Assembly (NCBI GenBank): GCA_012521855.1 | Contig: JAAYLO010000372.1 | Coordinates: forward strand, 1 to 9,726 | Direction: 5' to 3' | From: Halanaerobiaceae bacterium | GTDB lineage: Bacteria > Bacillota > Halanaerobiia > Halanaerobiales > DTU029 | DNA length: 9,726 nucleotides | Shown: positions 1 through 6,135 of the stretch, in pieces | Numbering within the stretch: position 1 is the first letter of the stretch | Layout: every line of letters starts with the position of its first letter | Made by a program: the position numbers and the translations under genes | The notes under the pieces: model-generated | Databases searched by the model: none | The model's input: only the letters and a program-made list of their open reading frames with translations | Told to the model about the DNA's origin: nothing

Positions 1-9
1 ATCTTATAT

Positions 10-16
10 CCCCCTT
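10..16 (-). promoter_or_regulatory. Shine-Dalgarno site of the next gene, whose start lies at the window edge
   Basis: Read on the minus strand, AAGGGGG is followed by seven bases and then 'AT' at the last two bases of the window. If the next base outside is G on the minus strand, this is an ATG at ideal spacing from a strong ribosome-binding site. The site lies immediately after the lpxA stop codon, so the next gene is almost certainly in the same operon. In related lipid A clusters lpxA is often followed by lpxI or lpxB, but nothing of that gene is visible here. Confidence 0.6.
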
Positions 17-20
17 ATAT

Positions 21-830
21 TTATCTGCAGATACCCCGCTTCGCATTTCTTAAGAATCTAAGGAAGTGTTCTATTTCAGGACTTGCATTAAGCTCCTGAT
101 CCATCTTATCAATAGCCTGTGATATATTTAGATTTGATCTATATAGTATTTTATAGGCCCGTTTAATTTCTTTTCTCAGTTCTGGATTAATCCCATTTCG
201 CCTGAGTCCGACTACATTTATGCCATTTACACGGGCAGGATGGCCGTCTACCAAAACATACGGGGGCACATCCTTCACTACTTTTGAGTGTGCACCAACC
301 ATGGCCATTTTCCCAATCCTTACAAATTGATGAATACCGGTCAGGCCAGCCAGGACAACATTGTCTTCAATGATAACATGACCGGCCAGATTGGTGGCAT
401 TGGACATAATAATATTATTCCCCAGCTGGCAGTCATGAGCTATATGACAATAAGCCATAATCAAATTATTATTTCCAATCCAGGTCTCACCGCCGCCTTC
501 TTCAGTACCACGGTGAATAGTTACATTTTCCCTTAATATATTGTTATCACCAATAAATAGATAGCTTTCCTCTCCTCTATACTTCATATCCTGTGGTTCC
601 AGCCCGATAGAAGCACCGTGGAATATCTGGTTGTTCTTCCCTATTTTTGTCCATCCATCAATTACAACATGTGGTCCGACTGTAGTCCCTTCTCCTATCT
701 CCACATTCTCGCCAATAATACTATAAGGCCCTATTTCAACATTTCTTCCCAGCTTTGCCCCTGGCTCAATAATTGCAGTAGGGTGAACCCTTGTCAGGTG
801 CAGTACTTTTCCTTCCTGTTTAGTCTTCAA
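21..830 (-). CDS. lpxA: UDP-N-acetylglucosamine O-acyltransferase LpxA
   Basis: LpxA transfers a 3-hydroxyacyl chain from acyl-carrier protein to the 3-OH of UDP-GlcNAc, the first step of lipid A synthesis, in the cytoplasm. The 269-residue product is close to the usual length of about 260. Residues 15 to about 190 are hexapeptide repeats (left-handed beta helix, for example 'VEIGPYSIIGENVEIG'). The family core 'AYCHIAHDC' holds the expected catalytic histidine at 132, followed by 'GIHQF' and 'DVPPYV'. The helical C-terminus (about 205-269) ends in the typical 'AKRGICR'. The start is a TTG at 830, chosen because a perfect AAAGGAGG lies seven bases upstream (838-845); no better start exists before the first hexapeptide. 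It follows fabZ by 40 bp in one operon. Alanine 180 sits where E. coli LpxA has its acyl-length ruler glycine 173. Identification is secure; acyl specificity is not known. Confidence 0.96.
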   Translation of the reverse strand: MKTKQEGKVLHLTRVHPTAIIEPGAKLGRNVEIGPYSIIGENVEIGEGTTVGPHVVIDGWTKIGKNNQIFHGASIGLEPQDMKYRGEESYLFIGDNNILRENVTIHRGTEEGGGETWIGNNNLIMAYCHIAHDCQLGNNIIMSNATNLAGHVIIEDNVVLAGLTGIHQFVRIGKMAMVGAHSKVVKDVPPYVLVDGHPARVNGINVVGLRRNGINPELRKEIKRAYKILYRSNLNISQAIDKMDQELNASPEIEHFLRFLRNAKRGICR

Positions 831-870
831 ACTGCCTCCTCCTTTAACGTCATAATATTTTAGCCCTCAA

Positions 871-1299
871 TTACTTATCCTGAATTGAAAACAATAATTC
901 TCCTTCTGCTGCAATCTGTTCGTCAACATATGCTTTAGCAGCAACCTTGAAAATATTACCGCGGGACTTCAGCATCTCTACGACAACCTTCAGCTGGTCA
1001 CCCGGAACTACCGGCCGGCGGAACCTGGTCTTGTCTATCCCTGCAAAAAAGGGTAGTTTATCTTCAGGATTCTCCAGGTCCTTCATCATCAAAAAACCAC
1101 CCACCTGGGCCATTGTTTCCACAATCAGGACACCAGGCATAATTGGATGTCCAGGATAATGTCCCTGAAAAAATTCCACATTAATAGAAACATTTTTGAT
1201 TCCAATTATCTTCTCCTTGCTGATTTCTTCAATTCTATCTACAAGTAAAAATGGATACCGGTGTGGTAACAAATTCTGAATCTGCTCAATAAATAACAT
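871..1299 (-). CDS. fabZ: 3-hydroxyacyl-[acyl-carrier-protein] dehydratase FabZ
   Basis: FabZ dehydrates 3-hydroxyacyl-ACP to trans-2-enoyl-ACP in type II fatty acid elongation. It competes with LpxA for 3-hydroxyacyl-ACP, which explains its place between lpxC and lpxA. The 142-residue protein is a full-length single hot-dog domain. It has the N-terminal 'LPHRYPFLLVDRI' and the active-site segment 'GHYPGHPIMPGVLIVE', in which His47 and Glu61 have the 14-residue spacing of the E. coli catalytic pair (H54/E68). It ends with the 'FFAGIDKTRFRRPVVPGDQL' motif and the closing strands. The ATG at 1299 follows AGGAGG at 1311-1316, a rather long 11-base spacing. That ribosome-binding site lies directly after the lpxC stop, so the two genes are 21 bp apart and probably translationally linked. 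There are no oddities. Confidence 0.97.
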   Translation of the reverse strand: MLFIEQIQNLLPHRYPFLLVDRIEEISKEKIIGIKNVSINVEFFQGHYPGHPIMPGVLIVETMAQVGGFLMMKDLENPEDKLPFFAGIDKTRFRRPVVPGDQLKVVVEMLKSRGNIFKVAAKAYVDEQIAAEGELLFSIQDK

Positions 1300-1320
1300 A
1301 ATCTCACTCTCCTCCTGTTC

Positions 1321-2172
1321 TTATCTCTTTATGATACTATCACTGATCTTTTTGGCAAGCTCTACATGTAGCTGATGCCCTGATTTTACAGCAATAATAT
1401 GACCATATATATAACCATTAAGAAACATATCTCCTATAATATCCAGTATTTTGTGCCTGACAAATTCATTTTCAAACCTCAATGGATTGACTGTCTTATC
1501 ATCACCGATTAAAACAGCATTATCAAGACTCCCCCCCAGAGCAAGCCCTCTCCTGTGCAGGGCCTTTACCTCCCTTTCAAAACCAAAAGTACGGGCAGGA
1601 GCAATCTCTTTAAGAAAAAAATCATTGTTCTCTTCATATTCAAAAAACTGAGTGCCAATAACCGGATGATCATAAACAAGAGTATAGGTCACCTTGAATC
1701 CCTCATATGGTAAAATAACTAAATACATATCAGCTTTTTTAGCCCAGATTGGCTCCTCAATTCTTTTAATAAACCGTTCCTCCGGAAGCTCCTTTATTCC
1801 TGCCTCCTTTATCAGCTCCATATATGTTAAGGCACTCCCATCAGCCACAGGAGTTTCAGCATTATCAATCTCAACTAAAATATTATCAATATCAGAACCC
1901 CACAAAGCAGCCATGAAATGCTCTATAGTATGAACAGTTACCCTGGCATCTTCCTTTAATCCTATACTTGTACATCTCCTGGTAGAGACCACATTATAAG
2001 GCTCTGCTTTAATTTCAGGTTTATTTTCAAGATCAACTCTACGAAAAATAATGCCGGTATCAGCTCCAGCAGGCAGACAGCGCAGATTTACTTTTTCTCC
2101 TGTGTGAAGAGCAGTACCAGAAAATTCCAGTGATTTTGCAATGGTTTTTTGCCGGATTTGATTAAGGGACAC
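1321..2172 (-). CDS. lpxC: UDP-3-O-acyl-N-acetylglucosamine deacetylase LpxC
   Basis: LpxC is the zinc-dependent deacetylase that performs the second and committed step of lipid A synthesis, acting on the LpxA product in the cytoplasm. From the GTG at 2172 it is 283 residues, slightly shorter than E. coli LpxC (305). The motifs are complete: 'LHTG' near the N-terminus, 'VHTIEH' (catalytic Glu84, zinc ligand His85), 'ARTFGF', 'LALGGSLDNAVLI', 'FVRHKILDIIGD' (zinc ligands His240 and Asp244) and 'SGHQLHVE' (catalytic His266). These match E78, H79, H238, D242 and H265 of E. coli. The reading frame extends to a TTG at 2211, but that start has no ribosome-binding site, whereas the GTG at 2172 follows GGGGAGG by five bases; a GTG at 2178 is a less likely alternative. 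It lies 68 bp after the ABC ATPase gene and leads the lpxC-fabZ-lpxA run. It is not fused to FabZ, unlike in some Bacteroidetes and Chlorobi. Confidence 0.95.
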   Translation of the reverse strand: MSLNQIRQKTIAKSLEFSGTALHTGEKVNLRCLPAGADTGIIFRRVDLENKPEIKAEPYNVVSTRRCTSIGLKEDARVTVHTIEHFMAALWGSDIDNILVEIDNAETPVADGSALTYMELIKEAGIKELPEERFIKRIEEPIWAKKADMYLVILPYEGFKVTYTLVYDHPVIGTQFFEYEENNDFFLKEIAPARTFGFEREVKALHRRGLALGGSLDNAVLIGDDKTVNPLRFENEFVRHKILDIIGDMFLNGYIYGHIIAVKSGHQLHVELAKKISDSIIKR

Positions 2173-2217
2173 CTTCACCTCCCCTTTCCTTTTATCTATA
2201 TCATTATTCAATATTTA

Positions 2218-2234
2218 ATGCAGATTTCCTGCAT
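2218..2234. repeat. Short perfect inverted repeat between the ABC ATPase gene and lpxC
   Basis: ATGCAG and CTGCAT flank a five-base centre, giving a six-base-pair stem in the 68-bp gap before lpxC. There is no T tract after it on the minus strand, so it is not a convincing terminator. It could be a weak RNA hairpin in the transcript leading into lpxC, a small operator, or chance. No clear promoter was seen between it and lpxC. Confidence 0.35.
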
Positions 2235-2240
2235 ATTTTC

Positions 2241-2981
2241 TTATATTAAATTATAATTAATAATATTTTTATACTTTTTACCTATCCATGAAGACGGAGT
2301 ATTCAGAATAAGTTCAGGTTCACCGCTTTCTATAAAGCTGCCCTGATCCATGAAATATATCCTGTCAGCCACCTTACGGGCAAAACTAATCTCATGTGTC
2401 ACAATAATCATGGAAGTGTTTTTTCTTTTCATGGCTATTTCCTCCAGAACATCCAGTACCTCTCTTACCAGAATAGGATCAAGGGAGGCCGTTGGTTCAT
2501 CCAGCAAAATCAGATCAGGTTCTATAACCAGTGCCCTGGCAATACCTACCCGTTGTTTTTCTCCACCGCTGAGCCTGTCCACAGAACTATCGGCCAGCTT
2601 TTCCAGGCCCACATCTTTCAAAACAGCCAGTGCCTTCTCATATGCTTCTTCTATTGTAAATCCCTGTTTTATCAAGCCCAGTGCAACATTCTGTTTTACT
2701 GAAAGACGATTGATCAGATTGAAGTGTTGAAATACAAAACCAATCTTCTGACGGACCTTTTCCATCTCTTCCGCCTGTAATTCATGCAGGGGAATATCAT
2801 GAAAAAAAATCTCTCCTGAATCAGGTTCAACCAGCCTGTTTATACAGCGGATAAAGGTAGACTTGCCACACCCGCTGGGGCCCATCACTGCTGCAATCTC
2901 GCCTTCCTTCAGATGAAAATCTACTCCATCCAGAACTATATTTTTATCATAGCATTTTTTCAGATTATTTATTCTGAGCAT
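2241..2981 (-). CDS. ABC transporter ATP-binding protein, polar-amino-acid (GlnQ/HisP) type
   Basis: This is the cytoplasmic ATPase that powers an ABC system, 246 residues from the chosen start. Every nucleotide-binding motif is intact: Walker A 'GPSGCGKS', Q-loop 'FQHFNL', signature 'LSGGE', Walker B 'LILLDEP', D-loop 'SLDP' and H-switch 'THE'. The 'GCGKSTFIRCINRL' stretch and compact length resemble GlnQ, HisP and PhnC ATPases rather than LptB, which usually has a 'GPNGAGKT'-type Walker A. The ATG at 2981 is preferred because GGAGGAGGG (2988-2996) lies just upstream; an in-frame start eight codons earlier overlaps that site. It begins 24 bp after the stop of the EAA-loop permease, so the two very probably form one complex. 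The substrate is unknown. Family similarity would suggest solute uptake, while the setting suggests an envelope role; no substrate-binding protein gene is nearby. Confidence 0.92.
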   Translation of the reverse strand: MLRINNLKKCYDKNIVLDGVDFHLKEGEIAAVMGPSGCGKSTFIRCINRLVEPDSGEIFFHDIPLHELQAEEMEKVRQKIGFVFQHFNLINRLSVKQNVALGLIKQGFTIEEAYEKALAVLKDVGLEKLADSSVDRLSGGEKQRVGIARALVIEPDLILLDEPTASLDPILVREVLDVLEEIAMKRKNTSMIIVTHEISFARKVADRIYFMDQGSFIESGEPELILNTPSSWIGKKYKNIINYNLI

Positions 2982-3005
2982 CGCTGCCCTCCTCCACTGT
3001 ACCAC

Positions 3006-5000
3006 TTAGCCCTTAAAAATTATTTTCGGGTAATTTAACAAATACAAAAGACCAGGTTTCCCTGCAGGTATTATAATTTCATGCATAATCTCCGCCGGAG
3101 AAAAACCAAGGGCGACTCCTGCTTCCCATTCTTCATTATTAACAGGATTCAGCATATTTGACAATAATGCTACCAGTAGTCCTGAAATACCTCCGATGGC
3201 AATCTCAGTCAGTAAATTCAGGTAAGGAAAATCCACCCTGGTAATTAAACAGATCATGCTGAATAAAAAAGCCCCTGTGAAAAACCCGTATAAAGATGCC
3301 CTGCAATGATTCAGCCGCAGAATACTGATAATCAGGCTATGATCCATAATCAGCATAAAAACAGTAAAGATAAAGGCAATTATTACAGAAATAAGGGCTT
3401 TTACCTGTCTTAACAGGTTAAAGACCTCTGTCCTGGGGTTTGTCTGTATCAATCCTGCATCCATTTCTATATAGTTTACTGCTGGATTCGCAATAATCCT
3501 TTTTATGAAATTGATAACTTTTTTGCTGTCATAGGAACCTTTTATCAGCAACTGGATCTGGTCACCAGGTATTACTTCACCTGCAATATACCTGTCAATA
3601 AGATTAATTGTCTCAACTATCTCTTCTTCCTTCATATCAGGCAAAGAATTCTGAATATATGATAACTGATTCAGGACTACTGAAATCTGGGTGCTTTTAA
3701 GCTCCAGCAGAATTTCCTGTATTGAAAGCAGTCTTTCCTGTAGTTGTTTTGTATCAAATACACTGACCGTATCTTCTACCTGGCTGATCAGGCTGTCCAC
3801 TTCCTGCCAGTTTGCACCGCTGTTTAAGGCCGCTTCTACCTTTAAAAGCGAGTTTATTTTGGTCTGCCAGTTTTCAATAGAGCTGAGAACCGGGTCCATG
3901 TCCTTCATTCTCTCTGTAACCAGGTCATATTGTTCATCAAGGCCCTTTGATATTTGCAGAAAGACCTCTTTTAGATCAAAAAGCTGTTCATAAATACTAT
4001 TACTGCGGGGAACATAGATAAGTCTCTCCTCAATCAGGCCGGCCCCCTCTTTCAGCTTATTACTGGTCTGGATTAAATCCTTCTTTATATCAGAAATATC
4101 TCCAACATTGTTTTTTATATCATCAAGGATCAGGAGTAATTCTTCCAGAAAACCGGACAGGCCTTCCTGCTGCCATTCAATAAGGGAACTGTTGAGTCTT
4201 CCGCTGATTTCCTGGAGCTGGCTCAAACCATGATTAATTTCGGCAAAATCTCCGTCTATTTTCTCACTATAATCGACCAGCTGCTCACTCTGGGCTATAA
4301 AATCATTCAGGACAGGTGTAATCTCTGTAAGTCTATTCAGAGTATGGGCCAGATCCTGTCTCGGATTATGAATAAACCCATCTCCCAGCTTCTCTCCCTG
4401 TGTCACCCTGCTGCCGGAATAAAAGACCTCTATCTTATTACCAGGCAGATCTTCCAGAGCTCCCTGCTGAATGATAGCAGTTATCTGCCCGTTTTTATTG
4501 TCAATAACCTTCAGTTCCAGATATCTGCCATCCTCAGCCCTGGCCACGAGCCTGTTTCCCGAAGCTATACTATAACTATTTTCCAGTCCTTCAATTACTA
4601 CCTTACTGGCATATGACAAAAGAAAAGTTTTCATCTGTCTCAGGCTGCTCAGCAAAGAAACCTGGCCGCTATTATTATTCTCTGTTACATTAATAACTTC
4701 AGGCAGATCCTCTGAAAGAACACTGATTATCTCTTCCGCTTTTTCGGAGAGTTCCTCAGGGTGTTGATTCAGGGGATATCTGATCTCCAGCAATTTATAT
4801 TGTTTCAATATCTCATTTATCTTTTTTCTGACTTCAGGAAGCAATTCCTGTTTTTCTACAATAATATCAAAACCATCACTTGTCGGATAAATAAAATCAA
4901 TTCCCTCTATTTCTTCTATCAGGGGCCTTATAAAGGAACGGGACCTCCCCCTGAACCCTCTGATGGAAAGACGGGGTTCTGTCATAATGGTCCTGCTCAT
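3006..5000 (-). CDS. ABC-type permease with large helical extracytoplasmic domain and C-terminal EAA loop (main part of a split gene)
   Basis: The 664-residue product is not a family I recognise as a whole. Residues 1 to about 530 are hydrophilic. A mixed alpha/beta part (to about 210) is followed by long amphipathic, coiled-coil-like helices (about 215-470) and a small domain ending near 525. Three hydrophobic segments follow at about 535-552, 570-588 and 593-615. The C-terminus reads 'EWEAGVALGFSPAEIMHEII' and then 'IPAG', a clear EAA loop of the type by which ABC importer permeases dock on their ATPase. The ATPase gene follows by 24 bp. As annotated it lacks a first membrane anchor, so the long N-terminal domain could not be exported, and the ATG at 5000 has no ribosome-binding site (Met6 has a modest AGGA). 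The same frame is open upstream to 5117 and reads sensibly there. It is therefore probably the continuation of the 5014-5367 frame, giving about 786 residues. The substrate is unknown. Confidence 0.75.
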   Translation of the reverse strand: MSRTIMTEPRLSIRGFRGRSRSFIRPLIEEIEGIDFIYPTSDGFDIIVEKQELLPEVRKKINEILKQYKLLEIRYPLNQHPEELSEKAEEIISVLSEDLPEVINVTENNNSGQVSLLSSLRQMKTFLLSYASKVVIEGLENSYSIASGNRLVARAEDGRYLELKVIDNKNGQITAIIQQGALEDLPGNKIEVFYSGSRVTQGEKLGDGFIHNPRQDLAHTLNRLTEITPVLNDFIAQSEQLVDYSEKIDGDFAEINHGLSQLQEISGRLNSSLIEWQQEGLSGFLEELLLILDDIKNNVGDISDIKKDLIQTSNKLKEGAGLIEERLIYVPRSNSIYEQLFDLKEVFLQISKGLDEQYDLVTERMKDMDPVLSSIENWQTKINSLLKVEAALNSGANWQEVDSLISQVEDTVSVFDTKQLQERLLSIQEILLELKSTQISVVLNQLSYIQNSLPDMKEEEIVETINLIDRYIAGEVIPGDQIQLLIKGSYDSKKVINFIKRIIANPAVNYIEMDAGLIQTNPRTEVFNLLRQVKALISVIIAFIFTVFMLIMDHSLIISILRLNHCRASLYGFFTGAFLFSMICLITRVDFPYLNLLTEIAIGGISGLLVALLSNMLNPVNNEEWEAGVALGFSPAEIMHEIIIPAGKPGLLYLLNYPKIIFKG

Positions 5001-5013
5001 CAGGCCGGGGATA

Positions 5014-5117
5014 TCAGAGAAATACTTCCCCAGATTTATATATATCTCTTCTCTTTTTATATTCTTCAGGTATTTTAAGTAAATAATTACTACTCCCGAT
5101 AACCTTGGGCCCGGCCT
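5014..5117 (-). other. Probable frameshift zone joining the two permease frames
   Basis: Within this interval both minus-strand frames are open. The 664-residue frame has a TAA at 5120-5118 and is open from 5117 onward; the 117-residue frame closes with TGA at 5014. A +1 shift is needed to move from the first to the second. The A5 run at 5054-5058 is the most likely place for an inserted base, because protein-like sequence switches from one frame to the other around it. The second frame has no ATG, GTG or TTG upstream of 5000. The A5 run does not fit a classical -1 slippery site. Confidence 0.6.
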
Positions 5118-5367
5118 TTAACTTTGAACCTGGTAGAGTTTTTTCAGCTATTTCCCTGATCTGTTCTAAAGCAATCTCTTCCTTATCACTACTGATTGTA
5201 AACAAAAGATCATACTCACCGTAGTCACCGATTATGGTACTGACCATATTTACAAAATAATTATCTGCCAGATAACCACCGCCCAATACCAGCAGTGTAC
5301 CCAGAATGATAGAGGCAATCAGCAGAATAACTATATCTTTTCTAAAATCTGACTTCAATAGAAACAT
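5014..5367 (-). CDS. Membrane-anchored N-terminal part of the split ABC permease
   Basis: This 117-residue frame has a short basic start, one membrane segment (about 11-32) and then a hydrophilic part that includes 'EYDLLFTISSDKEE'. The ATG at 5367 follows AGGAG by ten bases and lies about 20 bases after a strong predicted promoter. It ends 13 bases before the ATG of the 664-residue frame. Dropping one base in the A5 run at 5054-5058 (minus-strand A's) joins 'YLLKIPEEYK' directly to 'REEIYINLGKYFSDIPGLMS' of the other frame. The joined protein would have one N-terminal segment, a large outside domain and three C-terminal segments, the layout of FtsX/MacB-type permeases. Alternatives are a separate small single-pass subunit made by coupled translation, or programmed +1 frameshifting. 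I favour one gene with a frameshift, either real or a sequencing error. Confidence 0.65.
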   Translation of the reverse strand: MFLLKSDFRKDIVILLIASIILGTLLVLGGGYLADNYFVNMVSTIIGDYGEYDLLFTISSDKEEIALEQIREIAEKTLPGSKLKAGPKVIGSSNYLLKIPEEYKKRRDIYKSGEVFL

Positions 5368-5393
5368 ATGTTATCCACTCCTATCCAGTGATT

Positions 5394-5423
5394 ATTATAC
5401 CACCTGATAGAAGTTGATGTAAA
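5394..5423 (-). promoter_or_regulatory. Strong sigma-A-type extended -10 promoter upstream of the ABC permease
   Basis: On the minus strand the -35 element TTTACA (5423-5418; five of six bases match TTGACA) and a perfect -10 TATAAT (5399-5394) are separated by 18 bp. The -10 is preceded by TGG, which fits the extended -10 pattern TGn. The expected transcription start, near 5387, leaves about 20 bases before the ATG at 5367. The ABC module and the downstream lpxC-fabZ-lpxA genes can therefore be transcribed independently of the lptFD-lptA genes. Confidence 0.75.
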
Positions 5424-5436
5424 TTGAATTACCTAT

Positions 5437-5456
5437 GCAATTTCTGGTTAAATTGC
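5437..5456. repeat. Perfect 7-bp inverted repeat between the lptA-like gene and the permease promoter
   Basis: GCAATTT and AAATTGC flank a six-base loop, nine bases after the stop codon of the lptA-like gene and about 14 bases upstream of the next promoter's -35 element. In the minus-strand transcript it could fold after the lptA-like gene, but the stem is AT-rich and no good U tract follows, so it would be a weak terminator at best. Its position also suits an upstream operator. The function is undecided. Confidence 0.45.
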
Positions 5457-5464
5457 TGTTCTGA

Positions 5465-6088
5465 TCAAATTTTTATCTCCAGCTCTACTCCGCCTTCAGC
5501 ATTGAATTCTTCTGTTTCCAGATAGAATACGGCTCTTTCACTCCTGACCCAGTCACCGTTTTCCTCCTCTATATAAACATTGCCGATTAGTTCCAGTGTT
5601 TCTTCCTGATCATTATATATTACTTCTTCACCCTTCATGGTCCTCTCATTATACTCGATGACAACACCTCTTTTGGCCTGAAAGGAATTATCTTCTTTAA
5701 AGAGCAGCAGATAGGGACTCATAAGGTTGAATTTACCGTCTGTCAAATTCTGGACCATCCTTACATTACCCTGAAAAATATATTGGTCATCCTCCAGCCA
5801 GGCTTCCATTGTATTGCTCGATATCTCACCTTTATCATGAACCAGGTGCACATCATTACTTATCTCTGCTCTTTTCTCCTTTTCATAATATATAAGCTCT
5901 TTAGCAGTAATCTCTATATCTGCTTTTAGAACAATAACCCCGCCTGTTCCCATTATCTTCTCTTCTTTTTTTTCAAAATGCCCTACTTTCATAATCAGGG
6001 ACTCTTTTTTTTCAGCCATATCTTCTTCAGCCAGTAAAACAGAGCTGATAAGCAATAACAATAAAAGAGACAGTAAAATATTTTTCAT
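5465..6088 (-). CDS. LptA/OstA-like periplasmic lipopolysaccharide transport protein
   Basis: This 207-residue protein is probably the periplasmic bridge protein that carries LPS between the inner-membrane Lpt complex and LptD. Residues 1-20 are a classical signal peptide: Lys2, a long leucine-rich core, then 'SVLLA' with probable cleavage before Glu21. The mature part is rich in short beta strands and contains the repeating pattern of the OstA/LptA fold: 'ITAKELIYYEKEKRAEISND', 'DQYIFQGNVRMVQ', 'TLELIGNVYIEEENG' and 'RAVFYLETEEFNAEGGVEL'. This is about two OstA repeats, matching E. coli LptA (185 residues) in size. LptC shares the fold; I prefer LptA because there is a cleavable signal and no retained membrane anchor. 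The ATG at 6088 follows AAGGGGGA by about six bases. It lies 47 bp after the LptF-LptD fusion gene in the same operon, which supports the role. There is a hairpin after the stop. Confidence 0.82.
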   Translation of the reverse strand: MKNILLSLLLLLLISSVLLAEEDMAEKKESLIMKVGHFEKKEEKIMGTGGVIVLKADIEITAKELIYYEKEKRAEISNDVHLVHDKGEISSNTMEAWLEDDQYIFQGNVRMVQNLTDGKFNLMSPYLLLFKEDNSFQAKRGVVIEYNERTMKGEEVIYNDQEETLELIGNVYIEEENGDWVRSERAVFYLETEEFNAEGGVELEIKI

Positions 6089-6135
6089 TAATGTTCCCCC
6101 TTAACCAAACTTATATCATTTCTTTAAATATATTT

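Noticed and set aside
155..1000. Possible CRISPR array, insertion sequence or tRNA/rRNA gene anywhere in the window
   Set aside because: I saw no spaced direct repeats, transposase motifs or tRNA-like cloverleaf segments; nearly all of the window is accounted for by envelope genes.
1531..1537. Run of seven C's (G7 on the coding strand) inside lpxC as a phase-variation tract
   Set aside because: It encodes the conserved 'LGGSLDN' motif with ordinary glycine codons, and lpxC is normally essential where lipid A is required, so switching is unlikely.
2350..2730. Plus-strand open frames of 126 and 102 codons opposite the ABC ATPase
   Set aside because: They lie antisense to a fully conserved ATPase, have no convincing ribosome-binding sites and show low-complexity Ser/Ile-rich translations; they are shadows of the real gene.
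3006..5000. Permease extracytoplasmic domain as an MCE/MlaD domain
   Set aside because: A beta-rich part followed by long helices loosely recalls MCE proteins, but the typical MCE glycine pattern was not seen.
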